Below are positions 11,446 to 23,840 of a stretch of DNA of 64,000 nucleotides, piece after piece. The notes under the pieces are model-generated. The model ran no database searches. It saw nothing but the letters and a program-made list of their open reading frames with translations, and had not been told where the DNA came from. Origin of the DNA: Montifringilla adamsi (Eukaryota > Chordata > Aves > Passeriformes > Passeridae); contig JAGGNK010011225.1 of assembly GCA_017590115.1 (NCBI GenBank), positions 3,473,161 through 3,537,160 of the forward strand, in the 5' to 3' direction. A program made the translations under genes and the position numbers. Within the stretch, counting starts at the first letter, position 1. Each line of letters begins with the position of its first letter.

Positions 11446-14201
11446 TTGATCACAACATTCCTTTGGCTTTCCCTGCTTTGCCTTTCCCCTTCCACAGATT
11501 CTCACAGCCGCTCTAGTGATCCCCAGGCAATAAGGAATCTTAGCTCTGCAATTGTGGGAGAAAGTTTTCCCTCATGGGGCTTTCTACCTAGCAAACATGG
11601 CTACTTGATAGATCTAGAAATGGCTTCGCATCGGACATCCCACAACGCAGAATATGTCATGGCAGAAGTGTGTACCATGGGACTAAGGGAGGTGTAAGTT
11701 GAGACTTTAAAATGCTGACCATTTAGCTGGTCCTGCCTGGTGACAGCAGGGCAGCAATTTTGCAAGTGTTCAAAAAATGAAGAAAAGAACATTTATGGAT
11801 GTTTGGTCCATAACTGTCTCTAGGGCGATCTGGCAAAGAACACAGAGTTATCAGTTATATTTATCTTGTTTCTTCATTTTGTGTTTGAAGTTTTATAAAC
11901 AAATAGTTGATTCTGATTAGCAATTGTGTGTAATAAAAAAAGATACCAGTGTTAATTGAGGCCACTGCTCTGCTAGATCACCTGGAAGAACCTGCTTAGA
12001 GCTCATCATACTGCCATACTTATGGCAGTAATCAGTAGTCATTAGATAGTCTCTAATGACTATTGACAGAAGGAATACAAAGAGGAGACAAACTCAAACA
12101 CAATAACCTATTAATTTTCAAGGGCTGCAGTATTAGCAAGACCTTTAAGCGAATGACAAAAAATAGGTCTAACTGGTAACTCCAAATATATCACACTTTA
12201 TTTATTTAGAGGTTGAGGTGCTTTATATATGCACACTCAAAGGGAAACCTAACACTACAGAGCAAAACCAAGGTGATGAGTTGCTGCAGGATGCAGTGCC
12301 TGAGGCTAGCAAGGCTGGGTAATTCTGATCTTTGTGCACAAGCCTCAGCTCTTGGGCTGTGCAGCTTGGATGCACTGAGCTGCACGAGCTCTTGCTCTAC
12401 CATCCCCATCCTTCCTCAAATTACCCCACCTTGTCCCGTCTCTTTTCACTCCTTCTGAAGTGGAAGTGAGATGCACCACACTGTACCAATACCATAGCAG
12501 AGAACAACCCCTAAGCTTGGGCCTGCAAGGAATAAGGGAAGGAAGGAGATTTTATCCTGGTGATGCTGTGAACCAGGGAAGCAAGCCAAGGTTTAAAGCA
12601 ACAGCTGTCATGGCTGACTTGCCAGTCCAGAGCAGCCATCTGTGACTGACCAGCTGCCACATACCCTGAGAACATGAACACAAAAACATGCTTCCCTACT
12701 TCTTCTATACTGTATCTTTTGCTATTGTGTCTGTTTTGTCAAATGTGAGAAAATTATCTCTGTTCTCACAGCACTCAACTTGAAAAGCCAAAAACACAGC
12801 CTTCTTTCTAGCTTTATTTTATAGCCTAGGAGACTGTCTGGCAGCCTCTTTGGGCCAAAGGGGCTTGCATAAGTGTCAGTAGCTGGTCTTGCATTACTAC
12901 TCAGCCCCAGTTTCAGAATTAATTGTGACTTGATTTTGGTTTTGCCATTCCTGTGTGTTGTACTTTAAATAGTTCTAAAAGGGAATGTTTGTTTTATAGC
13001 CTCTTCTGGTAGGTATAATTGAAAAAATTATAGTCAAAGGTTGAACCTTGTTGACTAACATTTTAGGAAAAACAATATTTCACAATTTTAACTCTCTACA
13101 TATTGTTTGTTTGGTTTTTTTTTTTTAATAAATTCCTGATTAGTTTCTACAGTATCAAAGAATTGTCTGTTATGGAAGATGAAGTTTCTACTTGCAGAAA
13201 CACAGGAACTAGTTATATGAAAAATAAACACCTCCAGAAAAACTTTAGCAGCCATTAATGCCTTCTTCCCTCTTTGCATTTTGGGTTTCAGGAGGCAAAC
13301 ATCTACTTGCCATATCATTTCCATTTTGCCTGGTCTGATGATGTCTGCTATCATGTCTCCAACTGATGGAATTACCAACAGGTAATTCCTGCACAGCTAC
13401 TCAGGAAAGAAGACTTTCTCTACAAAGCTCACTGCGCTAGAATAAAGCAGATGCAAATCCATGGTATGTCCTGTGTGTGGGTAGGAAAGGTATGAAATCA
13501 AGCACATAAAGAGAGGTCCATAGAGAGTTACTGATGAAAGGCAGGGAGCTTTTCCTTCTTACCTTTAAGCAACTAATCAGTGCATTCAGCTGGCCTCTTT
13601 GTGTTCTCCAGGACCACAGTAGCCTGCCCTCCAGATCTCAGGTCCCTTCAGGCCAAACTGCCTCCAGTCCCTGGGCTAGTCCAGAACTCATTGCTCCTTC
13701 ATTCTTTAGTAGCCAGTTAGGGAACACTGTCCTTGAATACTGGGACAAAAAGACAGTGGTGTTGCATGGTGTTGCATGTTATCGCACAGTGTCGTCAGCT
13801 TCATGTGAATTCTCATTTAGGGATAGAAGAACGAGTGCAGGAGGTATTGCTGGCAGTGTATTTCTTGACAAAAATGGGATCCTTGTTTTGCACATCTTGT
13901 ATATACCCAACTGTCATGGGAGGAATTGTGGGTAGAAACCTCAGGCATATGAAAGTTTTCATTTTTTTAAGCTCAGCATTTCCCTTTCCAGTATCAGAGA
14001 ATGCTGTGATTGCCTTCTCTTTGGAGAGTCAGTTTTTCTGGAGTTTTGGTGAATATTTTCAGTACTTAAAGTAGCTCTGTTGTTGCTCTTTCCTTGTCCT
14101 TGTTGGCTGACATCACACAGCAACTAGACCCACACAGAGGGATTTGCTGAAGCTCAATAGCACGTCACTTTATTTCATGGCTTTTCTTTTCTTCCTCCCT
14201 G

Positions 14202-14202
<1 letters not shown>
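11446..14202. other. Unique DNA with small hairpins, no gene seen
   Basis: There is no recognised gene. Two perfect short inverted repeats lie side by side at 12011-12028 and 12036-12062. The open frames at 13534-13935 (133 codons) and 13733-14074 (113 codons) overlap in different frames, lack known domains and are probably chance. Confidence 0.5.
12011..12062. repeat. Two adjacent perfect hairpins
   Basis: The first pairs CTGCCATA (12011-12018) with TATGGCAG (12021-12028) around a 2-base loop. The second pairs TAGTCATTAGA (12036-12046) with TCTAATGACTA (12052-12062) around a 5-base loop. Both stems are perfect. They are too short for a microRNA precursor, and no function is evident. Confidence 0.85.

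Positions 14203-14240
<38 letters not shown>
14203..14240. repeat. Poly(T) tract, 38 bases
   Basis: An uninterrupted run of 38 T residues is preceded by a C/T-rich stretch (about 14180-14202). There is no reversed AATAAA and no retrocopy body to the right. Simple repeat. Confidence 0.95.
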
Positions 14241-14244
<4 letters not shown>

Positions 14245-17200
14245 AGCAAACATAGCTTATAAAATGTGTGAAGGACTGATATTAATGTAAGCTATGGGGA
14301 TTAATACAGCCACAATTCATTAAAACTACTTTCAAATTTTTTTTGTTAATGGGTTCATATTCAGTGCTTGTGTGGTCCTGCAGAGAAAACATACCATGCA
14401 ATCAAAAGAAAATGCAAGGGATTTGCCAGATCCTCCTGCTCATCTCCAAATGGTGCCAGCCCCTCTCCTGCTGCTGGTCTGAGGTGGCCATGCCCACAAG
14501 GCAGTGCCATGGCACACAGAGAGGATGGCAGATGTGGCAGACATGAGCACCACTCCCCACCCTCAGGGGTGCTGCCCTGTACAGTCTTATCCTCATTTCT
14601 CCTCCACTGAGCTCCTTTGCCATCAAACAATACTAGATGCTTAAGAAGCCAAAGGCCTGCAGTACTATCAATATGGAAAAGCCCATAGCACTTTCAAAAG
14701 AGTTCTTCTTGCCTGGGGAAATGTTTTATGGCTAGCAGACACCAGAGACAGGATTCCCTAGAAATGTAGCCCTCTTGCAGTAACGCTGCTGCGGCTTTTA
14801 TGTTTTGCCATCATGGTTAAATGGAAATAGAGATCCAGACAGAATCTATATCTGAAACTTTTATTTTGATCTAATATGATTACAGCCTCTTTTTTTCCCC
14901 CAATATTTTCATACTGCCTGTAGCAAACTGATGAAATAGCTATAAAATGACAACATTTTGCTATATGCTATGGTATGTTTGTCAGATAGGAGACCAAACC
15001 CATCCTAATGTGGCTGTAAGATCTGGTTTTTAGATCTTTTGAAATAGAGTTGCCCAAGAAGAGTGTTTCCCATAATGACATCTACAACAGGTCTACTAAC
15101 AGGAATTCACCTGTCAGTTATGTCACATAGATTTTGGCCCAAGCAGATTTGGCTGATCCTGACTAGTTTTTATTATAGGATTCATTAGTTATTTGATAAT
15201 AATTTGTACAACTAGGAAAAAAGTTACAGTGTATTAATTCCATTATTAATGAAGTTATTGACCCAAGCTTTAGGTGAATTTTTTAGTCATTACTTATGTT
15301 GCATATCTTTTCCTGTTCATTGCAAATAAAGTATTTCTAGAGGAGTGTGGTGACTCAGAGAGATCCTGTTTCTGGTTTGTCTTAATTTTCATTCTTTAAT
15401 AATCCCATATGTTTTCTCTGATATACCTTAAATGAGACAGTTTGCACTTTGCACCACAGAGTCACCAGAGAGTCTAGTCAGGCTATTATTCAAACTCCAA
15501 TGTTTATGCATTTCAAAAGAGAGTGAATTAAAATAAAAAATAAAAATAAAAATAAATATTTTGATAAAGCGTTAATAGAAAGCTAAGAAAATGCAAAACA
15601 AATGAGGGCTGTTAGATATGAATTATTAAACCTCCCAAGCTGAAAAGTTAGTCAGCTAGGATGTGGGGGACATGGTTTCAAATAACTGCTTATTTCATTT
15701 TCCTAGTGATTGTTCATATTAAAGCAGTAATAGAAATGGCACTGGAGGCTGATTAATAGGACATCTGAGAGGATGAAAGCTCACATTCAAGTCCATATTT
15801 TTAAAGTATAAATTGCTTTTTCTTTTTGTTCCACAGTTGAATTAAAACAAAACTATTTCCTCTAAGTTGGAATTGTTACTCTAAATTAACTGAAAATATT
15901 GAAATAAGTAGCCTGTATCTTCATCTTTCTTAAAATGTGTGTCTGAGCATTTGCATTGTTTATTGTACATATTTTTAACATTTATAACCATATTTAGGCC
16001 CAATATCAGTGCTGGCTCCACCAATGTAGGATGGCCATAATCAATTTGTTTTCTCTTGCAGTTCTGATACAAACTCAATAATTTGAAAGTTCAGGGAAAA
16101 CTGAGGATAAGAGACACTGTAATTATATTTACAGTAATTGCATTGCAAATGTTTGCTGAAAATCTGAGAATTCAGCATATAATCAAGGTAGAATATATTA
16201 GGAAAAAATATCGCCATAATCATCTAGATAATAAAATAAATATGTTCTGACAAGAGGAATGGCCCATGACACTATACTTGTTAGAAATACCAGCTAAAGG
16301 ATGACCCAGCTAAAGTCATTCGCAAACCCTCTGAATGCAAGCAATCCAATTGTTGTAAAGTGAAAATAGAAATATGCCTGGAAGTGTGCTTAGCATTTTT
16401 ATGGGATTTAATCAAGGTATAAACATTTAACAGAGAAGGTTTCTTCATAAATACTGCATAATACTCTCATACAAATATTATGATATTTTCTCAGATATCA
16501 TGTTGTACATATTTTATCTTCATGGTCTCCAGTAGCTACTGTTATTCCAAATCATACTGTTTTCCTCTGTGGGAATGCACTAATAGGATTTTCTTCTTGT
16601 CTGAGAGTCATGATTATAACATTGGTAATTTCAGGAAACTGTGAATACACTTTATGCACTAAAATTAGATGTGTGTTTATGTAAGTGCTTGGCATGTACA
16701 AATAACCAAGACATACTATTTTATCACTGCACAAAATCACAGTCTTCACTCAACATTACTGTCTGAGGACTCCATCAAACTGAACATATATACATCTCTG
16801 TAATTTTCTTTTGATACAACTTCAGGCCTGTACTCTTCTGACAACAATTTCCAAAAGTGTATAACTTTTCGAAGTAGTTCATAGATATAGAAGAATATGA
16901 GAACCCTAAGGAAGACCTAGACATGTATTAAAATGAGATGAACATGTTCCAGCACATATACTATTTATTAGGCAGCTGTATAGCAAAGGCTTTTATTGAT
17001 CTGTTCAGAAAAACATGTATAGAATGTGAGAGTGAGCTGGGACTCTTGTTTCTCTGGCTCAGGTGCAAGGCTTCATTTAAATTTTATTTAATGCAGAGGC
17101 ATTCTCTTCTAGCTTCATAAATAACCTGTATTACACATATTCTTTCCCTCCTTTGTTAATTATTACAGTTTTGAGGCTGCCTTCTGTGCTTGAAGGTTTT

Positions 17201-20200
17201 TGCTTTGGAGTTCATGGCTCCCATATTCCCTTGTGCTGGGATTATGCTGTTTCACTGTGCAGCTGTGATGAGCAGAACTATTAATAGCTTGCTCCCTCAT
17301 GCTGCACTTACTGGGAACTTGTGAACAGCCAGAAGAAATGCAGCGGCGCAGCGCTACGTGTCCTTCTGCTGCGGCCTTTTATCTTTCCTCTGTACTCAAC
17401 AGACTTGATTACACAGTGCAAAGCACATTTACTCTGCTCTTCCACACACCTGGTGGGCCCTCACAAGAACAGGCATGCCACTCAGAAGAGCACCTGTGAG
17501 AATTCAAAGCTCTGGTCTCACGTTTAGTTGCTATGCCTAGTGGTATCAAGCTGCTTTGTTTACAAAAGAATTATTTACTTTTTCTTGCCTGCAACCAGGG
17601 CTGCTTCCAAGCACATTCAGAACTGGCAGCAAGCTCTCAGAAGCAGCTAAACATGCAGGACCTTCTTCTCCACAATGCTCATGCACCCTACAAAGCCAGA
17701 TGACTGCTGCTTTGCACAGATAAGGGATAGAAGCAGGATGGGGAATAAGATGGCAGCCTCACCCCTGTGCTTCCCAGCAGCAATCGCAACCTGTCTCCTA
17801 CCCTCATGCCATTAGGAAACACAGAAGGCTCATCTGCTCTGGAGTTACCCCAAACCTGATTGTCCTGAGCAGTCTTGGCCTGCTGCCATAGGAACCACCC
17901 AACCTTGGCCATCCCACCCAGCCCACCCTCTTCCTGCTCAGGTGATGGTTGAATCTGTTCTGCATCTAAAACCCCATGTTGCCTACCTGCCTAAAAACAC
18001 CTGAGCTGTATCTGCTGCTGACCCAGGTCCCTCTGGGTCTTTCCTCTTTGTTGTGCCAGCTCTGGCTCTGCAGGCCAACACACAGAGAAACTTGCTGAAA
18101 TCCACCTTTTTTTCAGCCGTTTTGTTCAAGGAATAAGGATGTGGTTAAGTTCTTGCTAATTAACCTACTGGGATTATCAGAATTCAGTTAACCATCCATT
18201 CCTCTCAAGATCTTTTTGCTGCAAAGCTGAAATTCAACTATAGGTCAGCTGATAGGAGAACAGGTGATTTTTGAGGATAGTACTGAGGGATGGGTGCCCC
18301 TTAGCTTTCTCTCAGTAGGAGAGATACCTCCTTTCTGCAATCTTCTTGCCTCACACGTAGCTGAATAACAGGGAAATGGATTCACCAATTTGCCTCCTAA
18401 AGTGGGGAAATTACATGGAAAAATTGTGAAAGGCTGTATAATCCTGGAGGTGGGACAGACAGCAGGAGCAGAATGTGCAGACTGTCCTCCTTTAATGGGG
18501 TATAGCAGACCTAAACTGGAGAGTGGGAAATCCTCTGGTTTATTTAATATGCTGAGCTGATGCACTGAAGGATTACAAAGAATAACTTTGCAAGATTATT
18601 TTCACAAGCATCTGAAGAACAAAGCCCCCTTTAAAAGAGAAGGAAAAATAAATCCATGATGGCATAGAGACTGAAAAACAGGGATGTAGAGAGAAGAGTT
18701 TCCCTTCAGCCATTTTACGTCCTTCCCATGGTTATCTGTCAGCTGTGATTCCCTTGTTTTTCATATGTCCTCACCATCCATCCATTTTACTATTTATTTA
18801 TTTATTTAGTTGGTTTGTGTGCAGAGAGGTAGGGAGTATCCTGAAACTCAGGAAACACTTAGCTGAGGAATCGCAGGGAACAAGACACCAAACCCTCCGT
18901 TTTCTAGGAAAGTGTGCCATGCTTTGAAGAAGCCAGGTGTGCATAGCAGCCTCATTCAGCAGCCTCATTGGCATGCTTCTCTTTTTTTTCTCCTTTTTTT
19001 TCACAGACAAGCCAGGCAGGTTCCACTTTCAATAGCTGACTTTGAAGCTGTGGCTTTTTGTGCTTCATTCTCTAAGGGATGCAGCAAGAGCACCTGAGCA
19101 GAGACTTCTGATGAGCAAGTAGGAAATGTGAGCTTTTGCAATAGCCATCATGGTCAGGGTAACAACATGGGAGACAAAGTCTTTCATTTGTCTCGAGCCA
19201 AGTCATCATTTCCCGCACCCATTGAGACCTGAAGTACAAGTTTTTGTCCTTTCTCAGGTGAACCTGAACATGCAGCCTGCTGCTGCTTTAGCAGGAGTAA
19301 TAGTGCCAGGAAAGAGAGTTTACAGGTCATCTATTGATGAATTCAAAGTCCTACACCATGGACAAAGACATGGGCAGAAATTGTTAGTGACAGGTCTCAG
19401 TGCAGACAGTAAATGATTCCTTGGTTTTGACTAACAAATATGAGAAATTAGGTACCAGTGAATCTAACCAAACCAGACACCTTTTATAACTTATTTTGAG
19501 TTAATATCTTTCTATCCTTCCCCTCCTCCTCAAGTTAGATTCTTACTGCAGTCCATTTACAACTTTCAGTGTATGATAAATGTGGTTAGCTTCAGGAACA
19601 GAGCTGATGCCTCTCAATGAAAGAAGACTATACTTCATTTTGGGGAGAGAAAGGGAGTTTGTGTGTGGGACTGTGCTGGAATATTCAGGGGTGGTTTCAA
19701 GACTGTTAATATTTTTTTTCCTCTTCTTATTCAAAGCTCTTCTTTTCACAGGGGTAATATTCAATTAGGAAACTCCTATGGAGCAGAGGGAGAAACCAGC
19801 AGGCAAGGAGTCAAAATCTCTGCAATCAGCACTGATAAAGAGCTGTTATTTTGACAAATGGGATAAAAATAAAAAGCATAAAAGGCTGCAGCAGGAGGTC
19901 TGAAACAGATGCTGAGCACTCTCCTTACTCAGCGAGGATGTGTTTGCCATGGTAAGTCATGCACAATTGTTGGAGGCGATATTCTGTGATTTGTTACTGC
20001 CTTTTATCTTATTAGCAGTTACTGTAGTTTGAAATGTGTTAAGCAGAGCAATACTCTGTGGATGTAATGCTTTCAAGGGTTTGACTGCAGCATTTTGAAT
20101 CATTTCACTGGCCTTCTGTGTTAAAAGAGTGTCAGACGACTCAGTGGTTTGTGTTTTGATGTCTGCTCTGGTCTAAAAGAGCATAAAAACTGGGTACAGA

Positions 20201-22313
20201 AGATGTAGGCTCAGTTCAGCACATATTGACCGATGTTTCATGGGACACATCTTTATTTACTGGACATCATATCTGACATTTGTCTCTCTACTCTTTACCA
20301 CATTTCATAGCCTTAGGTTGCCCAAAGGTTGCCCAAAGAAGTTTTCTGTGGCTCCTTGAAGCATGGTGACTGGGGAAGAACGCCTCTGGAATGTTACCAG
20401 TCTGGCACAACCACTTTGCAGCACTGGCTTACAACATGCAATTGGATGTGCCCTAGGAGCTTTTATAAGGCAGCCCAAACTGCATACACACAGAGAGCAG
20501 TGGAGAAAAGCCAGGAAGGTGGATGTAGTGAGCTACATCCAAGACACTTGCAGCTATTAGCATGCTGAAATAAACTGGATTAATTTTGCCGCCACAAGTT
20601 CTCAAAAGTTGAGTCTGGACAATTAGATAAAATGCAGATGCATCCTTACCCAGATTTTCTAAGAAAGTTCTATACTTCTAATGGTTAGGACATCAGAGTG
20701 TCCTACAGCTTCATTTCTTGCTTCACTTGTCCTGTGCTGCAATGTCTGATAAACCTGTTCAGCTCTCATTGTTGAGGCTTTTTATCTGTAAAGCAGGATT
20801 AAAATACTTACTACCATCCCCTGAAGGACATGATGGATGCATGCATCTCAGGATGAAGACAATGATGAATTGTCTTTGTGAGCCAATTTAGAACTGAAAC
20901 AGCTTTCCATGTACTTACTATGTCCAATAATATCACATACAATCAAAGACTGGCCTAATCTATGGAATCAAATACTTTGGAAAACACTGAATTTTTCCAC
21001 TCAATGTGAATGCCTTTTTAAACTTCTCACATACATTTTAATCCTAAAGAAGTAGTAGCATGTTGATACTAGTCTACTTAGCAGACAGTAATACAATATT
21101 CATTACAAAGTGATCAAAACCAATCATACAGATATAATCTACTGAGACAAAAGCCCTGAAAAACAGTAAGAGATTAGCAGTTCTGCTATATATGGAGTAT
21201 GATGATGACAAAAGCCAGCTAATTATTGCAGTTATGCCTCAATAATTTATAAAGTCAGCCATTTCCCCAAAAGATCTATAGGTCTCTTTTGACTTCTCAA
21301 GGGAAGAATAAATGTATCACAAATAAAAGTCTAGGTTTTCCACAAAGGGGTTGGAATGCATGGTTAATGCTGATCTCCTGTTTGTGAGAGTAAAATTTAC
21401 TGAAAATTTGCATGGCTGTTTGAATTAACATCCTGAATTTTGGGTTATGCCTCTGGTCTCTAAAAAGGCTGACCACGGAAAACAGAATCTTTTGTGTCTC
21501 AGAATAGTTTTATCCAACCCACTTATAAGCCATAGACAAAAATGATAATACCCTGACATTATACCCATAAAAATATGACCTGAAATTTTCAGAATGGTTT
21601 AGTGCTTATATATCCAAGTTTTAACCTTTCAGAAGGTCCTAACACTTTGCTCCTTAAAAACTTCTGTCCTTATCTGGTATCTCCAGTTCTTCATATAAAA
21701 CTTTAAAATTATTACTTACTTTTTTTTTTTCCTAAAGGAAATCACAGCTTAATTTGGAGAGTAATATAAAGATAAGCTAGTCTATGAAGTCTCGAAGTTT
21801 AATATGGGTGCACAATTTCATTTCATACTAATCAGTCATCTTTGCTATCTTTGAACACAGGTAAGAGAGTTCACTGAGCGGTTGCCTGCTTCAGCTTTTA
21901 GGAGAATATTGAAACAATTAAAACCATATAATAGTGAAATGTGTGTGCAGACATTCAGGTGAATGTGGTTTAGGAAATGAAAGTGTTGTAAAACCCCAAG
22001 AGACAAAGGCATTAGTTTTCAACAGTGCTTATAACAGAGTTCCTTCCAGGCTCCACCTGGTGCCAGATTAAGTCTTTTGTGTCTCATGCCACTTGTGTGC
22101 AGTGGGCTGATATCTGTACATGTGTGTGATGCTCCAAAAAGGCATCAGGAATGCTAAGACTGGGAATTTAGATAACTATCTATGTGCAGATAAGGCTGGC
22201 TTGCAGCAGTGTGTGGTTTGTTGTGATGCTCCCTTCCTCTTTCCCATCACTGCACTTCAGTGAGATAAGGAAAGGCCTCTCTGGCCAGTTTATACTTCTC
22301 TTCACCCTAGAGG
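14241..22313. other. Long unique stretch, no gene seen
   Basis: This 8-kb stretch has no recognised repeat family or gene. It alternates AT-rich parts with GC-richer patches at about 14420-14620 and 17290-18080. The second patch opens with five CpGs within 17344-17372. The GC-rich patches carry several overlapping short frames on both strands (for example 14343-14546, 14361-14630, 14368-14610), which is what a stop-poor patch gives. An A-rich (AAAAT)-type microsatellite lies at 15527-15560 and a short (TTTA) run at about 18788-18808. Confidence 0.5.
15527..15560. repeat. (AAAAT)n microsatellite, short
   Basis: Several slightly imperfect units of AAAAT or AAATA follow each other. It is a simple repeat of about 34 bases with no further context. 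Confidence 0.85.
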
Positions 22314-22758
22314 TGTCGGAACCGAGGACACCCCTCTGGGTGACATGGATGGTTTGGGCCCCTAGCAGGGGGCTGACGAGCCATGGCAGAAGGCCAAAAA
22401 CACTTGGGGATTAAATCTTAGCCCCTGGGAGAAATTACCAACCTTGTATGAAGAGTCACAGGTCACAAAAATCTAAGTAGCATAGTAGTAGTAAACACGG
22501 GGTGGAGGTAAAATTTTGGAACCATGTATAAGAGGGCTTAGAACCTTGTACAGGGGGGTTTGGGATTCTGTACATGGGGGTCAGGGGGTCCAAGATGGAG
22601 GGATTTGGGCATGCCCTGTCCTTCTTCTTTCTTCTCCCTGGCATCCATGTTCAGGATGATGTTGGCACTCACAGATTGGTTTAGAGTAGAAAGTCACTGT
22701 CTAGCATAGGTGATAGGTATTGGAAAATAATTGTAAACATAGTATACGTAGTTTTTAG

Positions 22759-22765
22759 TATAAAA
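22759..22765 (+). promoter_or_regulatory. TATA box of the solo LTR
   Basis: TATAAAA lies about 100 bp upstream of the LTR poly(A) signal, the expected place for a retroviral U3 promoter. Whether it still drives transcription is unknown. Confidence 0.6.
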
Positions 22766-22860
22766 GATTGCACCAGCCTGGGAGGTGTGTAGTGTGCCTC
22801 GGACCAACCTGCCAGACAGGCCTGTGGCGGGCCGGAGAGAAAACATCTTAGATAAGCAAC

Positions 22861-22866
22861 AATAAA
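22861..22866 (+). terminator. Poly(A) signal of the solo LTR
   Basis: AATAAA lies 96 bases after the TATA box and about 75 bases before the LTR end. This fits cleavage at the R/U5 border. It is the only AATAAA in the window placed within a recognised transcription-unit layout on the plus strand. Confidence 0.6.
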
Positions 22867-22969
22867 CGACCTTGAGAACCACAAATGAAGAACTCTGACT
22901 CTTTCTTCGGCCGTCGGGCTGGTTTGTGGTCACCCCGACCATAGGGAACCCAAGACAGAGGGAGCACAG

Positions 22970-23155
22970 GTTCATGTTGGAAAAGACCTTCAAGATCTCT
23001 GAGTCCAACTGGTAATTTCCAAGTCCAACACTGAACCACCACGTACCCCACTACTACATCTGCATGTCTGACACCACCACTTCCCTGGGCAGCCTGTTCC
23101 AATTTTTAGACAATCCTTTCAGTGAAGAAATTTTTCTTAATATCCAATTTAAATA
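22970..23155 (-). mobile_element. CR1 LINE 3' end, short fragment
   Basis: On the plus strand it reads as a reversed CR1 tail: GTTGGAAAAGACCTTCAAGA followed by GAGTCCAA, then CCACTTCCCTGGGCAGCCTG and CAATCCTTTCAGTGAAGAAA, all conserved CR1 blocks in the correct reversed order. The terminal octamers are missing, so the true 3' end has been lost. It lies only 28 bases beyond the solo LTR and is in the opposite orientation. It codes for nothing. Confidence 0.9.
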
Positions 23156-23391
23156 TCATCATTACAGCATATTCACCACTGGAAAGGGATTTATTAGGTT
23201 TGGATGAAGAAAATTTCTTCAAATCCAAGGCTGAAATTTTCACTGGATTTGTTGGAAAAACCCCACCACTTTGGAGTCAAATATTTGTGGAACACTATTG
23301 GTTTCAAATGGCCCTTTTCCAGCTAAAATTTCCCTTAATAGATGATGCTTAGGAATTGTACTTCCTAATTTAGCATTCCCACTGAAACTAC
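23156..23391. other. Short unclassified spacer between retroelements
   Basis: A 76-codon frame crosses from the CR1 fragment (23122-23352) and has no recognisable content. I cannot say whether this is unique DNA or the worn edge of one of the neighbouring elements. Confidence 0.4.
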
Positions 23392-23840
23392 TGTGAACGA
23401 CAAGCCACTTTCTCACTCCTTGCATCCTTCTCCCCCGTCCCTGCAGTGGGCAGGAGAGAACAACCGGGATCACAGAAGGTGGGGATCATGGGTTGATATA
23501 AGAACAATTTACAGGAAACAGCAATGAGATAAGGAAAGAAACAGTGACAGCCGCAATATGAATGACAGAGGGCACAAGAAAAGAATTATGATTGCTCACC
23601 ACGGAAACCCCTGGCAACAAACACCCAACCACATCCACACTATCCCAACAGCCCCCTCTGGTTTGGGACCAGCACCATGCAACCTTCTTCCCAGAAGAGA
23701 GTCCTTTCCCTCCCCTCCTCGCATTCCTCTTCCCACCTCCCCTCCCAGCAGTGATGTGAGGTTGTATGCAATAACCTCTGGGTCCTTGTCAGGGCTCCCC
23801 AACAGCTAGTGCAAAAATTAACCCTGCCCTGGCCAGGACC
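23392..23840 (-). mobile_element. ERVL-like LTR fragment
   Basis: Read on the minus strand, it opens with GTCCTGGCCAGGGCAGGGTTAATTTTT-like sequence, which I recall from avian ERVL LTRs. It closes with a block on the pattern TATATCAACCCATGATC, then a G-rich run and a GTGGCTTGTC-like end. The plus strand is unusually C-rich at 23640-23760, so overlapping frames arise there by chance. No internal retroviral genes are next to it. The 3' end is poorly defined and probably truncated, and no target duplication can be identified. The family assignment rests on remembered resemblance at both ends and is therefore moderate. Confidence 0.65.

Larger units (their letters stand above)
22314..22941 (+). 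mobile_element. Solo LTR of an avian endogenous retrovirus
   Basis: The element begins TGTCGGAACC and ends CACCCCGACCA, so the ends form the short TGTCGG / CCGACCA inverted repeat expected of a retroviral LTR, with one likely extra base at the 3' end. Inside, in the right order, are a U3-like region, a TATA box (TATAAAA, 22759-22765), and a poly(A) signal (AATAAA, 22861-22866) about 100 bp further, followed by an R/U5-like end. There is no internal gag, pol or env sequence and no second LTR nearby, so it is a solo LTR left by recombination. Six-base flanks TAGAGG and TAGGGA match at 4 of 6 positions and may be a decayed target duplication. The 628-bp length and layout suggest class II, but the family is not certain. 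Minus-strand frames across it are shadows. Confidence 0.82.

Noticed and set aside
14343..14630. Four overlapping frames in a GC-richer patch
   Set aside because: Frames on both strands at once, without domains, splice signals or start context, indicate a stop-poor patch only.
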